This document shows positions 43,260-53,569 of a stretch of 64,000 bases of DNA, piece by piece. Under the pieces are notes generated by a model. That model worked only from the letters and a program-made list of their open reading frames with translations. It had not been told where the DNA came from and made no database searches. The DNA comes from Flavipsychrobacter sp. (lineage in GTDB: Bacteria > Bacteroidota > Bacteroidia > Chitinophagales > Chitinophagaceae). Each line of letters starts with the position of its first letter. Position 1 is the stretch's first letter. The DNA lies in NCBI GenBank assembly GCA_016787265.1, contig JAEUVF010000008.1:1-64000 (forward strand). Reading direction: 5' to 3'. A program made the position numbers and the translations under genes.

Positions 43260-44507
43260 ATGGCAAGTATCAATTTGATTGAAGCGTTCCAGGATTTTAA
43301 AGAGGCGGAGAATATCGATCGCCCAACGATGATGAAAGTGGTGGAAGATGTGTTCAAGACCCTGTTACGGAAAAAATACGGTAGCGATGATAACTTTGAC
43401 GTAATCGTAAATGCCGAGAAGGGGGACCTTGAGATTTTCCGGAGAAGGACGATCGTAGAAGACGGCGCGGTGGAGGATCCGCTGGCAGAAATCGCCTACA
43501 CGGATGCCGTAAAGATTGAACCCGACTATGAAGTGGGGGAAGAGTTGTACGAAACAGTTGAAATCCTGGACTTTGGCCGCAGGGCAATCCTGGCTGCCAA
43601 GCAAACACTTGCCAGCCGCATCAGTGATCTCAAAAAGAACGTACTGGTTAAAAAATATGGCGACCGCGTAGGTGAAATCACCAATGCAGAAGTTTACCAG
43701 GTATGGAAAAAGGAAATCTTGCTGCTGGATGAGGAAGGAAATGAACTGATTCTGCCCAAAAGTGAGCAGATTCCTCAGGATTATTTCAAAAAAGGGGAGA
43801 CCATCCGTGCCGTGGTTAAAAAGGTAGAATTAAAAAATAATTCACCCGTAATCATTTTATCACGTACCAGTCCGTCTTTCTTAGCTAAATTGCTTGAAAT
43901 TGAAGTGCCGGAGATCTTTGATGGTTTGATCGTTATTAAAAAAATCGTCCGTGAACCGGGCGAAAGAGCCAAAGTGGCGGTTGAGTCTTATGATGATCGC
44001 ATTGATCCGGTGGGTGCCTGCGTAGGTATGAAAGGCAGCCGGATTCACGGAATCGTTCGCGAACTGAAAAACGAGAACATCGATGTGATCAACTACACTA
44101 CCAACATGCAGCTCCTGATCCAGCGGGCCCTTACGCCGGCCAAGATCACCAGTATGGAGTTGGACAACGAAAAGCACCATGTGAATGTTTTCCTGAAACC
44201 CGACCAGGTATCCCTGGCTATCGGACGTAAGGGTGTTAATATCAAACTGGCACAGGAACTGACCGGTATGACAATTGATGTATTCCGGGATAACGAAGGT
44301 GAACCTGAAGAGTACGATATTGATCTGGATGAATTCAGCGATGAAATTGAAACCTGGATCATTGATGAATTAAAACGCATTGGATGTGATACCGCACGCA
44401 GCGTTTTGGACCTGACAGTTGACGAATTAGAGAGAAGAACCGACCTTGAGCGTGAAACGATCGAAGAAGTGAAGAAAGTCCTCGAGGCTGAGTTCGAAAA
44501 AGAATAA
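43260..44507 (+). CDS. nusA: Transcription termination/antitermination factor NusA
   Basis: 415 residues. The N-terminal RNA polymerase-binding domain (about 1-125) is followed by an S1 domain (about 130-200, VGEITNAEVYQVWKKEI), two KH domains (CVGMKGSRIHGIVRELKNE and AIGRKGVNIKLAQELTG) and a short C-terminal helical tail with a helix-hairpin-type ending. The E. coli acidic repeats are absent, as in other Bacteroidota. NusA modulates pausing, termination and antitermination. It is the second gene of the operon. Confidence 0.97.
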   Translation: MASINLIEAFQDFKEAENIDRPTMMKVVEDVFKTLLRKKYGSDDNFDVIVNAEKGDLEIFRRRTIVEDGAVEDPLAEIAYTDAVKIEPDYEVGEELYETVEILDFGRRAILAAKQTLASRISDLKKNVLVKKYGDRVGEITNAEVYQVWKKEILLLDEEGNELILPKSEQIPQDYFKKGETIRAVVKKVELKNNSPVIILSRTSPSFLAKLLEIEVPEIFDGLIVIKKIVREPGERAKVAVESYDDRIDPVGACVGMKGSRIHGIVRELKNENIDVINYTTNMQLLIQRALTPAKITSMELDNEKHHVNVFLKPDQVSLAIGRKGVNIKLAQELTGMTIDVFRDNEGEPEEYDIDLDEFSDEIETWIIDELKRIGCDTARSVLDLTVDELERRTDLERETIEEVKKVLEAEFEKE

Positions 44508-44557
44508 GTTTCGAACAAGAAAAATAAGGTCTGCAGGGGCAGACGCAAAAAGAACGA

Positions 44558-47500
44558 ATGGCAGAAACAACAACACCTAGATTGATGGCCGCCGCCAAGG
44601 AATTCAACATCGGCAAGGATACTCTTGTGGATTTCCTGGCGAGCAAAGGATTTGATCGTGAAGATCTGAAACCAACTTCCAAGCTCACAGAGGACATGTA
44701 CAATGCCCTCCAGCGTGAGTTTCAGGGAGACAAAGTGGCAAAGATCAAGAGCGATCAGATTGACCTGCCCAAAGGCAATGTGCAGGAGAAGAAGAAAAAA
44801 GAAGAGGAAGAACTCGTATTCCGGAAGGATTCCAAAAAAACGGAACCTGTAGCTGAAAAGCCGGCAGTTGCTGAACCTGCACCTGTGCCTGTGCCTGAAG
44901 TGGCACCTCCTGTTAAGGAAGTGGAGAAAGAAGAACCAATCCAGGAACCAGTGGCCGCCGCTCAGCCAGAGCCGGTTAGTGCCAAAATAGAAGAACAGCC
45001 TGAAAAGCCTGCTGTTGAAGAAGAGCCTGCAAGACCAGGTGGTTCCGTAATCGAAGGGCCAAAAATTGTTGATAAAATTGATTTATCTGCCATTGATTCT
45101 TCAACACGACCGAAAAAAACAATAAAAAAGCAGGTAGACAAAGCGCCGGTAGCTGAAAAACCAGCAGAAAAACCAGCTCCGCAACCTGTTGCAGAGCCGG
45201 TTAAACCTGAAACAGTACAAACAGAAGAGCCGGCTGAAGTGAAAGCGCCTGAAACCCCTAAGGTTGTAACAGAAGAGGAAACTGATCAGCCACCCGCTAT
45301 TGAAAATATTCAGGCTGAACGTCTGACAGGACCAAAAATCCTGGGTAAGATCCAGCTTCCTGTGGATAGCGACACCCGCCCGAAAGCAGCTGGTCCGGCT
45401 GCTGGTGCCGGTGCAGGTGCAGGTCATGATGAAAAACGCAAACGCAAACGCATTCCGATTGATAAAAAAGGAGAAAACATTACCCGTCAGCAGGCAAGTG
45501 GCCAGCAACAGGGTAGTGGATTCCGCGGTGGTCAGGGTGGCCAGCAGGGCGGCGGTAATCGCTTCCAGCGACCCGGCCAGGGCGGTCAGCAGGGTGGAAG
45601 AGGCGGACAGCAAGGCGGCCGTGGCGGTCAGCAACGCAACCAGCCTCGTGAAGTAAAAGAAATCGATCAAAAAGAGATACAGGAAAAAATCCGCCAGACA
45701 CAGGCCAAAATGGCTGGTGGTAGTGGAAGCCAGAAAGGTGGTCGAGGTATGAAAACCCGCCGTCTCCGTGAAAAACGCGCCGGTATGGCGGAAATGGAAG
45801 GTGCGGAAGCACAAGACATGACCCTGCAGGTGACCGAGTTCATCAGCGTTAGCGAACTGGCTTCCCTGATGGATGTAAGTTATGCGGAAGTAATTGGAAA
45901 ATGTATGGGACTGGGTATGATGGTGTCTATCAACCAGCGTCTGGATGCGGAAGTGATTGAACTGGTAGCCAGTGAGTTTGGATATAATGTGGAATTCATC
46001 GGCGTGGATGATGCCGATTCCATGGATGAGGAAGAAATTGTAGACGATCCGGAAGATCTGAAACCACGTCCGCCAATTGTTACCATCATGGGGCACGTTG
46101 ACCATGGTAAAACATCCTTGCTCGACTATATCCGTAGTGCCAACGTAGTAGGTGGTGAAGCCGGTGGTATCACACAGCACATTGGTGCATACACCGTGGA
46201 TCTTCCTAATCAGAAAAAAATAGCCTTCCTTGATACGCCCGGTCACGAAGCCTTTACGGCAATGCGTGCACGTGGTGCCAAAGTAACCGATATCGCAATT
46301 ATTGTAATTGCTGCTGATGATGCGGTGATGCCGCAAACAAGGGAAGCTATCTCCCACGCACAGGCTGCTGGGGTTCCAATGATTTTCGCGATCAACAAAA
46401 TTGATAAAGACGGAGCCAATCCGCAGAAAATATACGAGCAACTGGCAGGTATGAACATCCTCGTGGAAGAATGGGGTGGTAAATTCCAGAGCCAGGAACT
46501 TAGTGCCAAGAGTGGACTGAATGTTGATCTCCTGTTGGAAAAAGTTCTGCTGGAAGCGGAATTGCTGGAACTAAAAGCAAATCCTGACCGGGAAGCGAAT
46601 GGTAGTGTTATTGAAGCTTCCCTCGACAAGGGACGGGGTTTTGTAGCTACCGTACTTGTACAGAACGGGACCTTGAAACAGGGTGATCTTGTTGTATCCG
46701 GTCAGTACTATGGCCGTATCAAGGCCATGTTCAATGAACGTAACAAAAAACTTGATACAGCGCCTCCTTCTACACCGGTGCTGATCCTCGGATTGAATGG
46801 TGCACCACAGGCAGGTGAAACTTTCCGCGTTTTTGAAGACGAATCCGAAGCTAAAGAAGTGGCCAACCGCAGGGCTCAGATTCTGCGTGAACAGGGCATC
46901 CGTACCAAGAAGCATATCACTCTGGATGAAATCGGTCGCCGTTTGGCACTGGGTAACTTTAAACAGCTCAACCTGATTATCAAAGGGGATGTAGATGGTT
47001 CTGTAGAAGCCCTGTCCGATTCCCTGATCAAACTGAGTACAGAGGAAATCGCAGTGAATGTGGTACACAAAGCCGTAGGTGCAATTACCGAAAGTGATGT
47101 GTTGCTGGCAACTGCTTCCGATGCTATCCTGATAGGATTTAACGTTCGGGCATCTTCACAGGCAGCCCGACTGGCAGAAAACGAAGGCGTTGAAATTAAG
47201 ACCTACTCAATCATCTATAACGCGATTGAAGAAATCAAGAGCGCAATGGAGGGTATGCTGGAGCCTAAAGTGCAGGAGAAAGAAGTGGCTACGGTGGAAG
47301 TACGTGAAGTGTACAAGTTTGACAAAGCTACTGTTGCGGGATGTTTTGTTACCGAAGGAAAGATCAAACGCGACAGCAAAGTACGTCTCTACCGCGATGG
47401 GGTACTTATTTACCCAAGAACGGAAGGAGCCTTTGGAGAACTGGGCAGCCTGAAACGCTTTAAAGACGACGTAAAAGAAGTCAACAATAACTATGAATGT

Positions 47501-47587
47501 GGTCTGACACTGAGAAACTTCAGCGATGTTCAGGTGGGTGATACCATCGTGGCCATTGAGGAAGAGGAAGTGAAGCGAACACTTTGA
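44558..47587 (+). CDS. infB: Translation initiation factor IF-2
   Basis: 1009 residues. An N-terminal IF2_N module ([23 protein letters not shown]) is followed by a long low-complexity Pro/Glu/Ala linker (about 75-290), a Gly/Gln/Arg-rich stretch (about 310-370), a second IF2_N-like domain, and the G domain with GHVDHGKTS near residue 511, DTPGHEAF and NKID. Domains II to IV complete the protein. IF-2 positions initiator tRNA on the 30S subunit. The low-complexity linkers make it long, but this is normal for the phylum. Confidence 0.98.
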   Translation: MAETTTPRLMAAAKEFNIGKDTLVDFLASKGFDREDLKPTSKLTEDMYNALQREFQGDKVAKIKSDQIDLPKGNVQEKKKKEEEELVFRKDSKKTEPVAEKPAVAEPAPVPVPEVAPPVKEVEKEEPIQEPVAAAQPEPVSAKIEEQPEKPAVEEEPARPGGSVIEGPKIVDKIDLSAIDSSTRPKKTIKKQVDKAPVAEKPAEKPAPQPVAEPVKPETVQTEEPAEVKAPETPKVVTEEETDQPPAIENIQAERLTGPKILGKIQLPVDSDTRPKAAGPAAGAGAGAGHDEKRKRKRIPIDKKGENITRQQASGQQQGSGFRGGQGGQQGGGNRFQRPGQGGQQGGRGGQQGGRGGQQRNQPREVKEIDQKEIQEKIRQTQAKMAGGSGSQKGGRGMKTRRLREKRAGMAEMEGAEAQDMTLQVTEFISVSELASLMDVSYAEVIGKCMGLGMMVSINQRLDAEVIELVASEFGYNVEFIGVDDADSMDEEEIVDDPEDLKPRPPIVTIMGHVDHGKTSLLDYIRSANVVGGEAGGITQHIGAYTVDLPNQKKIAFLDTPGHEAFTAMRARGAKVTDIAIIVIAADDAVMPQTREAISHAQAAGVPMIFAINKIDKDGANPQKIYEQLAGMNILVEEWGGKFQSQELSAKSGLNVDLLLEKVLLEAELLELKANPDREANGSVIEASLDKGRGFVATVLVQNGTLKQGDLVVSGQYYGRIKAMFNERNKKLDTAPPSTPVLILGLNGAPQAGETFRVFEDESEAKEVANRRAQILREQGIRTKKHITLDEIGRRLALGNFKQLNLIIKGDVDGSVEALSDSLIKLSTEEIAVNVVHKAVGAITESDVLLATASDAILIGFNVRASSQAARLAENEGVEIKTYSIIYNAIEEIKSAMEGMLEPKVQEKEVATVEVREVYKFDKATVAGCFVTEGKIKRDSKVRLYRDGVLIYPRTEGAFGELGSLKRFKDDVKEVNNNYECGLTLRNFSDVQVGDTIVAIEEEEVKRTL

Positions 47588-47592
47588 GCAAT

Positions 47593-47667
47593 GTGAGATT
47601 TGAGACGTGAAACGTCAGATGCGTTTTTTCTTCTCACGTCTCACGTCTGACTTCTCACTTTTTTTTG
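47593..47667 (+). terminator. Terminator-like structure after infB
   Basis: Imperfect arms of about 28 nt (47593-47620 with 47631-47658) are followed by a run of nine T. The arms are built from GTGAGACGTGAAACG-type words also found at 42205-42248. Confidence 0.55.
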
Positions 47668-47683
47668 TTAAATCATGAATTCA

Positions 47684-47712
47684 TTAACACAGGAGCTGGT
47701 CTCCTGTGTTAA
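47684..47712. promoter_or_regulatory. Perfect palindrome upstream of the surA-like gene
   Basis: A 12-bp perfect inverted repeat TTAACACAGGAG / CTCCTGTGTTAA closes a 5-nt spacer. It is not followed by a T-run, so it is an operator or RNA leader hairpin rather than a terminator. TAACTTTA at its right edge resembles a -7 element. Confidence 0.4.
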
Positions 47713-47733
47713 CTTTAATAGGATTACGAGAAT

Positions 47734-49089
47734 ATGAGAACTTTCTTTACAATACTGTTGGCTGTGCTGTTTTTTCAAAACAGCCAGGCGCAGACCCGAA
47801 AAGTGGTAGCGGATAAAATCATCGGTGTGGTGGGTGATAAAATCATTCTTCAGTCGGATGTAAATAATTCGATTTTAGATGCCCAACGACAGGGGCAAGG
47901 CCGGGTTCCGGAACCTTGCGAAATAATGGAAGTAGCACTTGCCCAAAAAGCACTGGTATTACAAGCCGAAAAAGACTCCCTGGTGGTTAGTGAAGAAGAA
48001 ATCGATGGCATGCTTGATAACCAGGTTCGCCAGTTCATCGCCATGTATGGCTCCAAAGAAGCACTGGAACAGATTGCCGGCAGAACCGTGTACCAGATCA
48101 AGGAAGATTTTCGTCAGAACTTCCGGGAGCGCCGACTCTCTGAGCTGATGAGAAACAAAATAGTAGCCAACATCAAAATCACCCCTACTGAAGTGAAGGA
48201 GTATTTTGACAAAATCCCGACCGACAGCCTCATGTTCTATGAAAGTGAACTTGAAATCGGCGAAATTGTTATCTACCCCAAAGCTAGTCGCGACCTGGAA
48301 CTTTATGCCATTGAAGAATTAAATGATTATAAGCAACAGGTAGAATCGGGCAAGGCAAAATTTGAAACACTCGCGAGCTTGTATACGGATGACCCCGGCA
48401 GTAAGAATACCGGTGGCATGTACCAGGTTAACCGTACCGAAAAACAGATGGACCCCACCTTCATCAGCAACGCATTTCGACTGCGGGAAGGACAGATTTC
48501 ACCCGTATTCAAAACCAAGTTCGGTTATCATATCATTCAAATGGTGAATCGTGCCGGTGATGACGCAACGGTTCGGCACATCCTTCGCATTCCGGCTATT
48601 ACGGATACAGAGGTAAATGCATCTGTTGGAAAGCTTGATTCTGTTCGCAGTGACCTGCTGGCAAACAAATATGATTTTGGTGCAGCTGTTTCCAGGTTCA
48701 GCGAGTCGGACGAGTCTAAATTTACAGGGGGAATGAAACAATGTGGTCAGGGAACCTATTGTACTATTGATCAACTCGACAAAGACCTGGTAGTGGCACT
48801 GAAAGGGTTAAATCCCGGTGATATCAGCAAACCGCTGGTTTATACGGATGAAAGGGGCAAAAAAGGCGTTCGGCTGGTGTTCCTCAAAACCCGAACTGAA
48901 CCCCACAGAGAAAACCTGAAAGACGATTATAATAAAGTGGCGGATCGCGCTTTGGAAATTAAGAAGATGGAAACAGTAGACAAATGGTTCAAAAGCAAGA
49001 TCCCGACTTTTCACCTGGTTATAGATCCACAATTTGCAAGTTGTAATCAACTTGGAATCTGGATGCAAAGCATCACGAAGAACCAGTAA
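47734..49089 (+). CDS. SurA-like periplasmic peptidyl-prolyl isomerase/chaperone
   Basis: 451 residues. A signal peptide (FFTILLAVLFFQNSQAQ) is followed by a SurA N-terminal chaperone domain (DKIIGVVGDKIILQSDV), then parvulin domain 1 (about 170-275, with FETLASLYTDDPGSKNTGG and FKTKFGYHIIQMV) and parvulin domain 2 (about 280-385, with DATVRHILRIP and SRFSESDESKFTGG). SurA-type proteins escort outer membrane beta-barrel proteins across the periplasm. The gene stands alone between the infB terminator and its own terminator at 49117. Confidence 0.92.
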   Translation: MRTFFTILLAVLFFQNSQAQTRKVVADKIIGVVGDKIILQSDVNNSILDAQRQGQGRVPEPCEIMEVALAQKALVLQAEKDSLVVSEEEIDGMLDNQVRQFIAMYGSKEALEQIAGRTVYQIKEDFRQNFRERRLSELMRNKIVANIKITPTEVKEYFDKIPTDSLMFYESELEIGEIVIYPKASRDLELYAIEELNDYKQQVESGKAKFETLASLYTDDPGSKNTGGMYQVNRTEKQMDPTFISNAFRLREGQISPVFKTKFGYHIIQMVNRAGDDATVRHILRIPAITDTEVNASVGKLDSVRSDLLANKYDFGAAVSRFSESDESKFTGGMKQCGQGTYCTIDQLDKDLVVALKGLNPGDISKPLVYTDERGKKGVRLVFLKTRTEPHRENLKDDYNKVADRALEIKKMETVDKWFKSKIPTFHLVIDPQFASCNQLGIWMQSITKNQ

Positions 49090-49116
49090 TACAATATTCT
49101 AATGAAATCAGCGGAT

Positions 49117-49142
49117 GGTCTGCCCTCGGGCAGACCTTTTTT
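49117..49142 (+). terminator. Intrinsic terminator after the surA-like gene
   Basis: GGTCTGCCC (49117-49125) pairs with GGGCAGACC (49128-49136), in practice an 8-bp stem with a 4-nt loop, followed by TTTTTT. Confidence 0.88.
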
Positions 49143-49156
49143 GTGTAATTTTAAAC

Positions 49157-52100
49157 ATGCACTCCCTCGCTGCCATGCATTCCGTTGACCAGGACCAGCT
49201 GAATTTCCAGTTGTTTTCCGATGAGGAATCGAGGGTGCTCGATATTTCCGATTCGCTGGTGCCCCACCTTTCCTTTTCACTGGAGTCCGGCAAAAACCGG
49301 CTCGACGACTTGTTGCATCTTGACGCCAATGCAAGTGCATTGCTCAGGCATGCTACTCAAACCAGGCAACCGGTTCATTTCAGAGCTTCTATCCGGAAAG
49401 AAGCAGGTGTGCTATTACCGGTTTATTGGACCATTATACCAAAACCGTCTTTTGATGGATATCAATGGTATGGCTTTCCCCCACAGGAAAAATATGAATC
49501 CGAAAATCGCTTACACGAAATTGAAAGAACACTTTCTTCCTTGCACGATATCGTCTTTGAAATTGATGAAAAGGATGTGTTTTCAAATTTTTGGGTAGAC
49601 GATATCAATAAACTCTTTCTATCACCCGCAGGATTTCTTGGAAAACAGTTGGAGGAGGTTATAAATGGTTTCCCAGCCCCGATTGGTGAAAAACTATTGC
49701 ACGCATACAGGACAGCGAGAATAAGTCAGGAAAAATACTCGGTGGAATATCCTTCCTGGAACGATAATTCCTGGTACATGTGCAGGTTCATGCCTGTGAG
49801 ATATGCTGATAATTCCTATGCTGGAATGATCATAGTGGTTACAGATATCACCCAGCAAAAAACGCTGGAATATAATCTCCGGATTAGTGAATTGCAATAC
49901 AGAGACCTGTTCGAAAATGCGCACGATATCATTTATACCATCGATTTTGATGGACTTGTGCAATCGTATAACCGTCAGGCTGAAAATATATTAGAATATG
50001 ATCAGCAGGAAATTATCGGGCAACGATCACATGTTTTCTTTTCCCCTGAAAGACTGGAGCAGGCTGTAGCATATGGTAAGCTGAAAAGACAGGGTATTAC
50101 TACAGACACATTTTATGAATCGGAATTCATTTCAAAATCCGGGAAACGTATTCCCGTGGAGATTAATTCAAGAGTTATTTTTCGAAATGGTGATCCTGTA
50201 GGTATTCATGTAACAGCGAAGGATATGCGCCTTCAGAAACAGGCAGCACTTGAACTGGCAAAAAGCGAAGCCAAGTTCAGGTTTCTTGCAGAACATTCCC
50301 GGGACCTTATTTGTCTGCACCGCCCAAATGGTGATTATATCTATATTTCTCCTTCCATACAATCCATTCTGGGGTACGACCGGGAGGAACTTATTGGCCG
50401 GTCGCTGTATGATTTTTTTCATCCTGATGATGCGGCATCAACTGTTCGGGAAGCGCATGAGAATAATTTCAATGGTATAGAATCTCCTTCTGTACAATTC
50501 CGTTTTCGAAAAAAAAATGGCGACTATGTTTGGCTGGAATCTGTTTCCAAACCCATCATGGAAGATGGAGAGCTGATCTATATTCAGACCAATAGCCGTG
50601 ACATTACTGAACGAAGAAACTCAGAGGAAAAATTGCGGTTAAGTGAAGAACGATTCAAAGCACTCTTTCAGAATTCCCTGGATGTGGTAATGATCATCTC
50701 TGAAGATGGCATGCTTGAAAACGCTACACCGAGTTTCGGGAAGCAATTGGGTTATGCGGTGTCAGATTGGGTAGGGAAACCAGTAAGAGAACTGGTACAC
50801 CCTGAACAGGTTGCGGTTTTTGATAAAGCAATTCAAACCATACTGCATAGAAAGGAGTCAGATCTGGTACTTCGTATTCAATTCAAAAATCATGATAAGC
50901 AATGGATATGGATGGAGTTAAAAGCTGCTTCGGCAGTCGCTAATCCTACCATTCAGGGAATTATCCTGAGCCTGAGAAATATTACTGAATATATCGGGAT
51001 CGAAAAAACGCTTCAGCATTATTCAGATCGGATTACCGGTATGCTGCACAGCATCACAGATGGTTTTATCGCGGTTGATCGAAACTTCAACATTACCATG
51101 TTCAACGCGGTTGCCCAGGAAGCACTATTACATAACAATAACCTGGTGGTCGGCGCCAACTTATGGAGCCTTTTCCCCGAAGCACTGAATTCAGTAAGCT
51201 TCCATTCGCTCCAACAGGCAATGAATGATAATTCTACCATTCGCTATGAGCAACAGATTGTTTTATTGAAAAAATGGTTTGACGTTAGCGCCTTCCCCTA
51301 CGATGAAGGATTATTTATTTATTTTAAGGATGTAACTACCCGGAAAAAGCAGGAAAAAATATTGCAGCTGGAAAAGGAGGTGCTGGAAATGCATACCGGC
51401 TCACGGGCCAGCTTGCAGGAGATTACCGGTCATTTGCTTACAGGGGTGGAAAGCATCAGCAACCGCTTTTACTGCGCCGTATGTATCGTTAAAAACAACC
51501 TGAGAGATGCTGAACTGATGGCTGCTCCAAGTCTGCCTAAATTATTCTGGGATTTTACCAATAATACGCCACTGGAACCTGAACTGACCACTTGCGGAAA
51601 AGCAATTGTACAGAAGAAGGCTGTGTCGATTCCGGATGTTGCGTCATCAGATCTTGCAGATTCAACCCGGCAGGGTGCTCAGGTCCTGGGTATTCAGGCT
51701 ACACTGTCCATTCCAATGATCACCACCCGGAATGAAATTTTAGGAACTTTTTCCGTTTATTTTCTGGATGCCCGAAGTGCTACATCAGAAGAAATGGAAA
51801 TTCTGAGCAGGCTTACTCACCTGCTTACAATGATTATTGAAAATAAACAGGCGGCTGAAAAATTATGGATCAGTAATGAACGCTATCTGCTGGCTACTAA
51901 AGCCAGCAATGAAGCTATCTGGGATTGGGATGCAGTGGAGCAGGTCTCTTTCTGGGGTGAAGGCTTTAATACCCTGTTTGGTTATCCATCCATGTTTTAC
52001 ACCGGGGCTTCACAAAATTGGGAGAATAAAATCCATCCTGAGGATCGCGAACGGGTTTTAAAACTGATTGAAAAGTACCTGGCCGGTGAGAAGAGGGGCT

Positions 52101-52930
52101 TGTATAAAACAGAATATCGCTTCCTGAAAGCAGATCAAACCTATGCCCTGGTAATTGATAAAGGCTATTGCCTTTATGACGATAAGGGAAAAGTAATCCG
52201 AATGATCGGTTCTACGGAAGATATCACCGAAAGAAAACTGCTGGAGGAAAAACTGCTTCAACAGGAAATTCATAAACAACAGCAGATCGCGCAGGCAGTG
52301 GTAGATGTCCAGGAAAATGAACGTGCCGAGATCGGAAAGGAATTGCATGATAATGTAAACCAATTGCTTACAACTGCGAAACTGTTTCTTGAACTGGCAC
52401 GTAACGATGCTTCCATGCAGGAAAGCATGTTGAAAAGAAGCTCGGATACCATCATGAATGCGATCAATGAGATCCGGAAAATAAGCCGCTCGCTGATGCC
52501 GGCCAGTCTGAGTGACCTTGGACTTATCTCTTCAATAAATGATCTCATCGATAATGTTAACCTGTCGCGGCAATTACATGCAGAGTTTAAATACGATAAG
52601 AACATAGAAAAACGTTTGAGAGCCAAAGAAAAGCTGATGTTCTTTCGGATTATACAGGAACAGGTCAACAATGTGCTCAAACATGCAGATGCGCGCAACC
52701 TGTTGGTCAGTATTTCCAATCACCGGCGACTGACCCGCCTCGAGATCAAAGACAATGGTAAAGGTTTTGACCCCCAGGTGGCCAGGAAAAAAGAAGGGAT
52801 CGGAATGCTGAATATTATGAGCCGTGCAGCTATCTTTAATGCCAAAGTAGAAATTGTAACGGCACCCGGAAAAGGATGTCATTTAGTTATAGATTTGCCT
52901 TATTCCACTAAAAAAACAATACCAGAATGA
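49157..52930 (+). CDS. Soluble multi-PAS/GAF sensor histidine kinase (NarL-type partner)
   Basis: About 1257 residues from the ATG at 49157; an in-frame start at 49115 would lie in the preceding terminator. No membrane segment is visible, so it should sense intracellular signals. Approximate order: five PAS-type units through residue 745 (for example YRDLFENAHDIIYTIDFDG, FRFLAEHSRDLICLHRPNG, FKALFQNSLDVVMIISEDG), a GAF domain (about 750-900), a sixth PAS (about 905-1030), then a HisKA_3 dimerisation helix with the phospho-acceptor His1064 (GKELHDNVNQLL) and an ATPase domain (NNVLKHADA, DNGKGFDP, GIGMLNI). It overlaps the regulator gene in ATGA. Confidence 0.92.
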   Translation: MHSLAAMHSVDQDQLNFQLFSDEESRVLDISDSLVPHLSFSLESGKNRLDDLLHLDANASALLRHATQTRQPVHFRASIRKEAGVLLPVYWTIIPKPSFDGYQWYGFPPQEKYESENRLHEIERTLSSLHDIVFEIDEKDVFSNFWVDDINKLFLSPAGFLGKQLEEVINGFPAPIGEKLLHAYRTARISQEKYSVEYPSWNDNSWYMCRFMPVRYADNSYAGMIIVVTDITQQKTLEYNLRISELQYRDLFENAHDIIYTIDFDGLVQSYNRQAENILEYDQQEIIGQRSHVFFSPERLEQAVAYGKLKRQGITTDTFYESEFISKSGKRIPVEINSRVIFRNGDPVGIHVTAKDMRLQKQAALELAKSEAKFRFLAEHSRDLICLHRPNGDYIYISPSIQSILGYDREELIGRSLYDFFHPDDAASTVREAHENNFNGIESPSVQFRFRKKNGDYVWLESVSKPIMEDGELIYIQTNSRDITERRNSEEKLRLSEERFKALFQNSLDVVMIISEDGMLENATPSFGKQLGYAVSDWVGKPVRELVHPEQVAVFDKAIQTILHRKESDLVLRIQFKNHDKQWIWMELKAASAVANPTIQGIILSLRNITEYIGIEKTLQHYSDRITGMLHSITDGFIAVDRNFNITMFNAVAQEALLHNNNLVVGANLWSLFPEALNSVSFHSLQQAMNDNSTIRYEQQIVLLKKWFDVSAFPYDEGLFIYFKDVTTRKKQEKILQLEKEVLEMHTGSRASLQEITGHLLTGVESISNRFYCAVCIVKNNLRDAELMAAPSLPKLFWDFTNNTPLEPELTTCGKAIVQKKAVSIPDVASSDLADSTRQGAQVLGIQATLSIPMITTRNEILGTFSVYFLDARSATSEEMEILSRLTHLLTMIIENKQAAEKLWISNERYLLATKASNEAIWDWDAVEQVSFWGEGFNTLFGYPSMFYTGASQNWENKIHPEDRERVLKLIEKYLAGEKRGLYKTEYRFLKADQTYALVIDKGYCLYDDKGKVIRMIGSTEDITERKLLEEKLLQQEIHKQQQIAQAVVDVQENERAEIGKELHDNVNQLLTTAKLFLELARNDASMQESMLKRSSDTIMNAINEIRKISRSLMPASLSDLGLISSINDLIDNVNLSRQLHAEFKYDKNIEKRLRAKEKLMFFRIIQEQVNNVLKHADARNLLVSISNHRRLTRLEIKDNGKGFDPQVARKKEGIGMLNIMSRAAIFNAKVEIVTAPGKGCHLVIDLPYSTKKTIPE

Positions 52931-53568
52931 AAAAAGTCTCAATCCTGATTGTTGACGACCACAAGTTAATCCGTGAAACCTGGAGCTTTATCCTTGGAAG
53001 TGATGACCGTTTTGAAGTAATTGCTGACTGTGGTGATCCCGATGAAGCGATCAAAGTGGCCGCTGAAAAGAAACCCAATGTGGTGTTGATGGATATCAAC
53101 ATGATTCCCATGAGTGGTTTTGATGCTACAGAACAAATTAAAAAAGTAAGCCCTGAAACCCGCATCATAGGTGTTTCCATGCATTCGCAGCCTGCTTATG
53201 CCCGTAAGATGCTACAGGTCGGCGCCCATGGATACGTGACCAAAAACAGCAGCCGCGAGGAAATGGTTAAAGCAATCCTGGAAGTTGATAAAGGGAATAA
53301 ATACATCTGCGACGAAATCCGCAATATCATTTCGGAACAATTAACCGAAACAGAACCACAGGGGCCGGATATCCAGAGCCTTACCGACCGGGAAATCCAG
53401 ATCATCAGCTTTATCAAAAAAGGGCATTCATCCAGGGAAATTGCAGCAGAACTGGATATTTCACTCAAAACCGTAGAAGTGCACCGACACAATATTCTGA
53501 AAAAACTGAAATTGAAGAATACTGCCGCACTCGTAAACTTCATAAACAGCAACCCAAGTTTATATTGA
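52927..53568 (+). CDS. NarL/LuxR family response regulator
   Basis: 213 residues. The receiver domain has Asp10-Asp11 (IVDDHK) and the phosphorylated Asp56 (VVLMDINM). The C-terminal LuxR helix-turn-helix covers about 148-208 (LTDREIQIISFIKKGHSSREI, TVEVHRHNILKKL). The ATGA overlap with the kinase gene marks it as the cognate partner. Target genes are unknown; the DNA glycosylase-like gene follows directly. Confidence 0.94.
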   Translation: MKKVSILIVDDHKLIRETWSFILGSDDRFEVIADCGDPDEAIKVAAEKKPNVVLMDINMIPMSGFDATEQIKKVSPETRIIGVSMHSQPAYARKMLQVGAHGYVTKNSSREEMVKAILEVDKGNKYICDEIRNIISEQLTETEPQGPDIQSLTDREIQIISFIKKGHSSREIAAELDISLKTVEVHRHNILKKLKLKNTAALVNFINSNPSLY

Positions 53569-53569
53569 C

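Noticed and set aside
45101-46441. 446-codon open frame antisense to infB
   Set aside because: It lies wholly inside the clearly coding IF-2 gene, its composition (Phe, His and Thr runs) is that of a reverse reading of Glu/Lys/Gly-rich sequence, and no motif is present.
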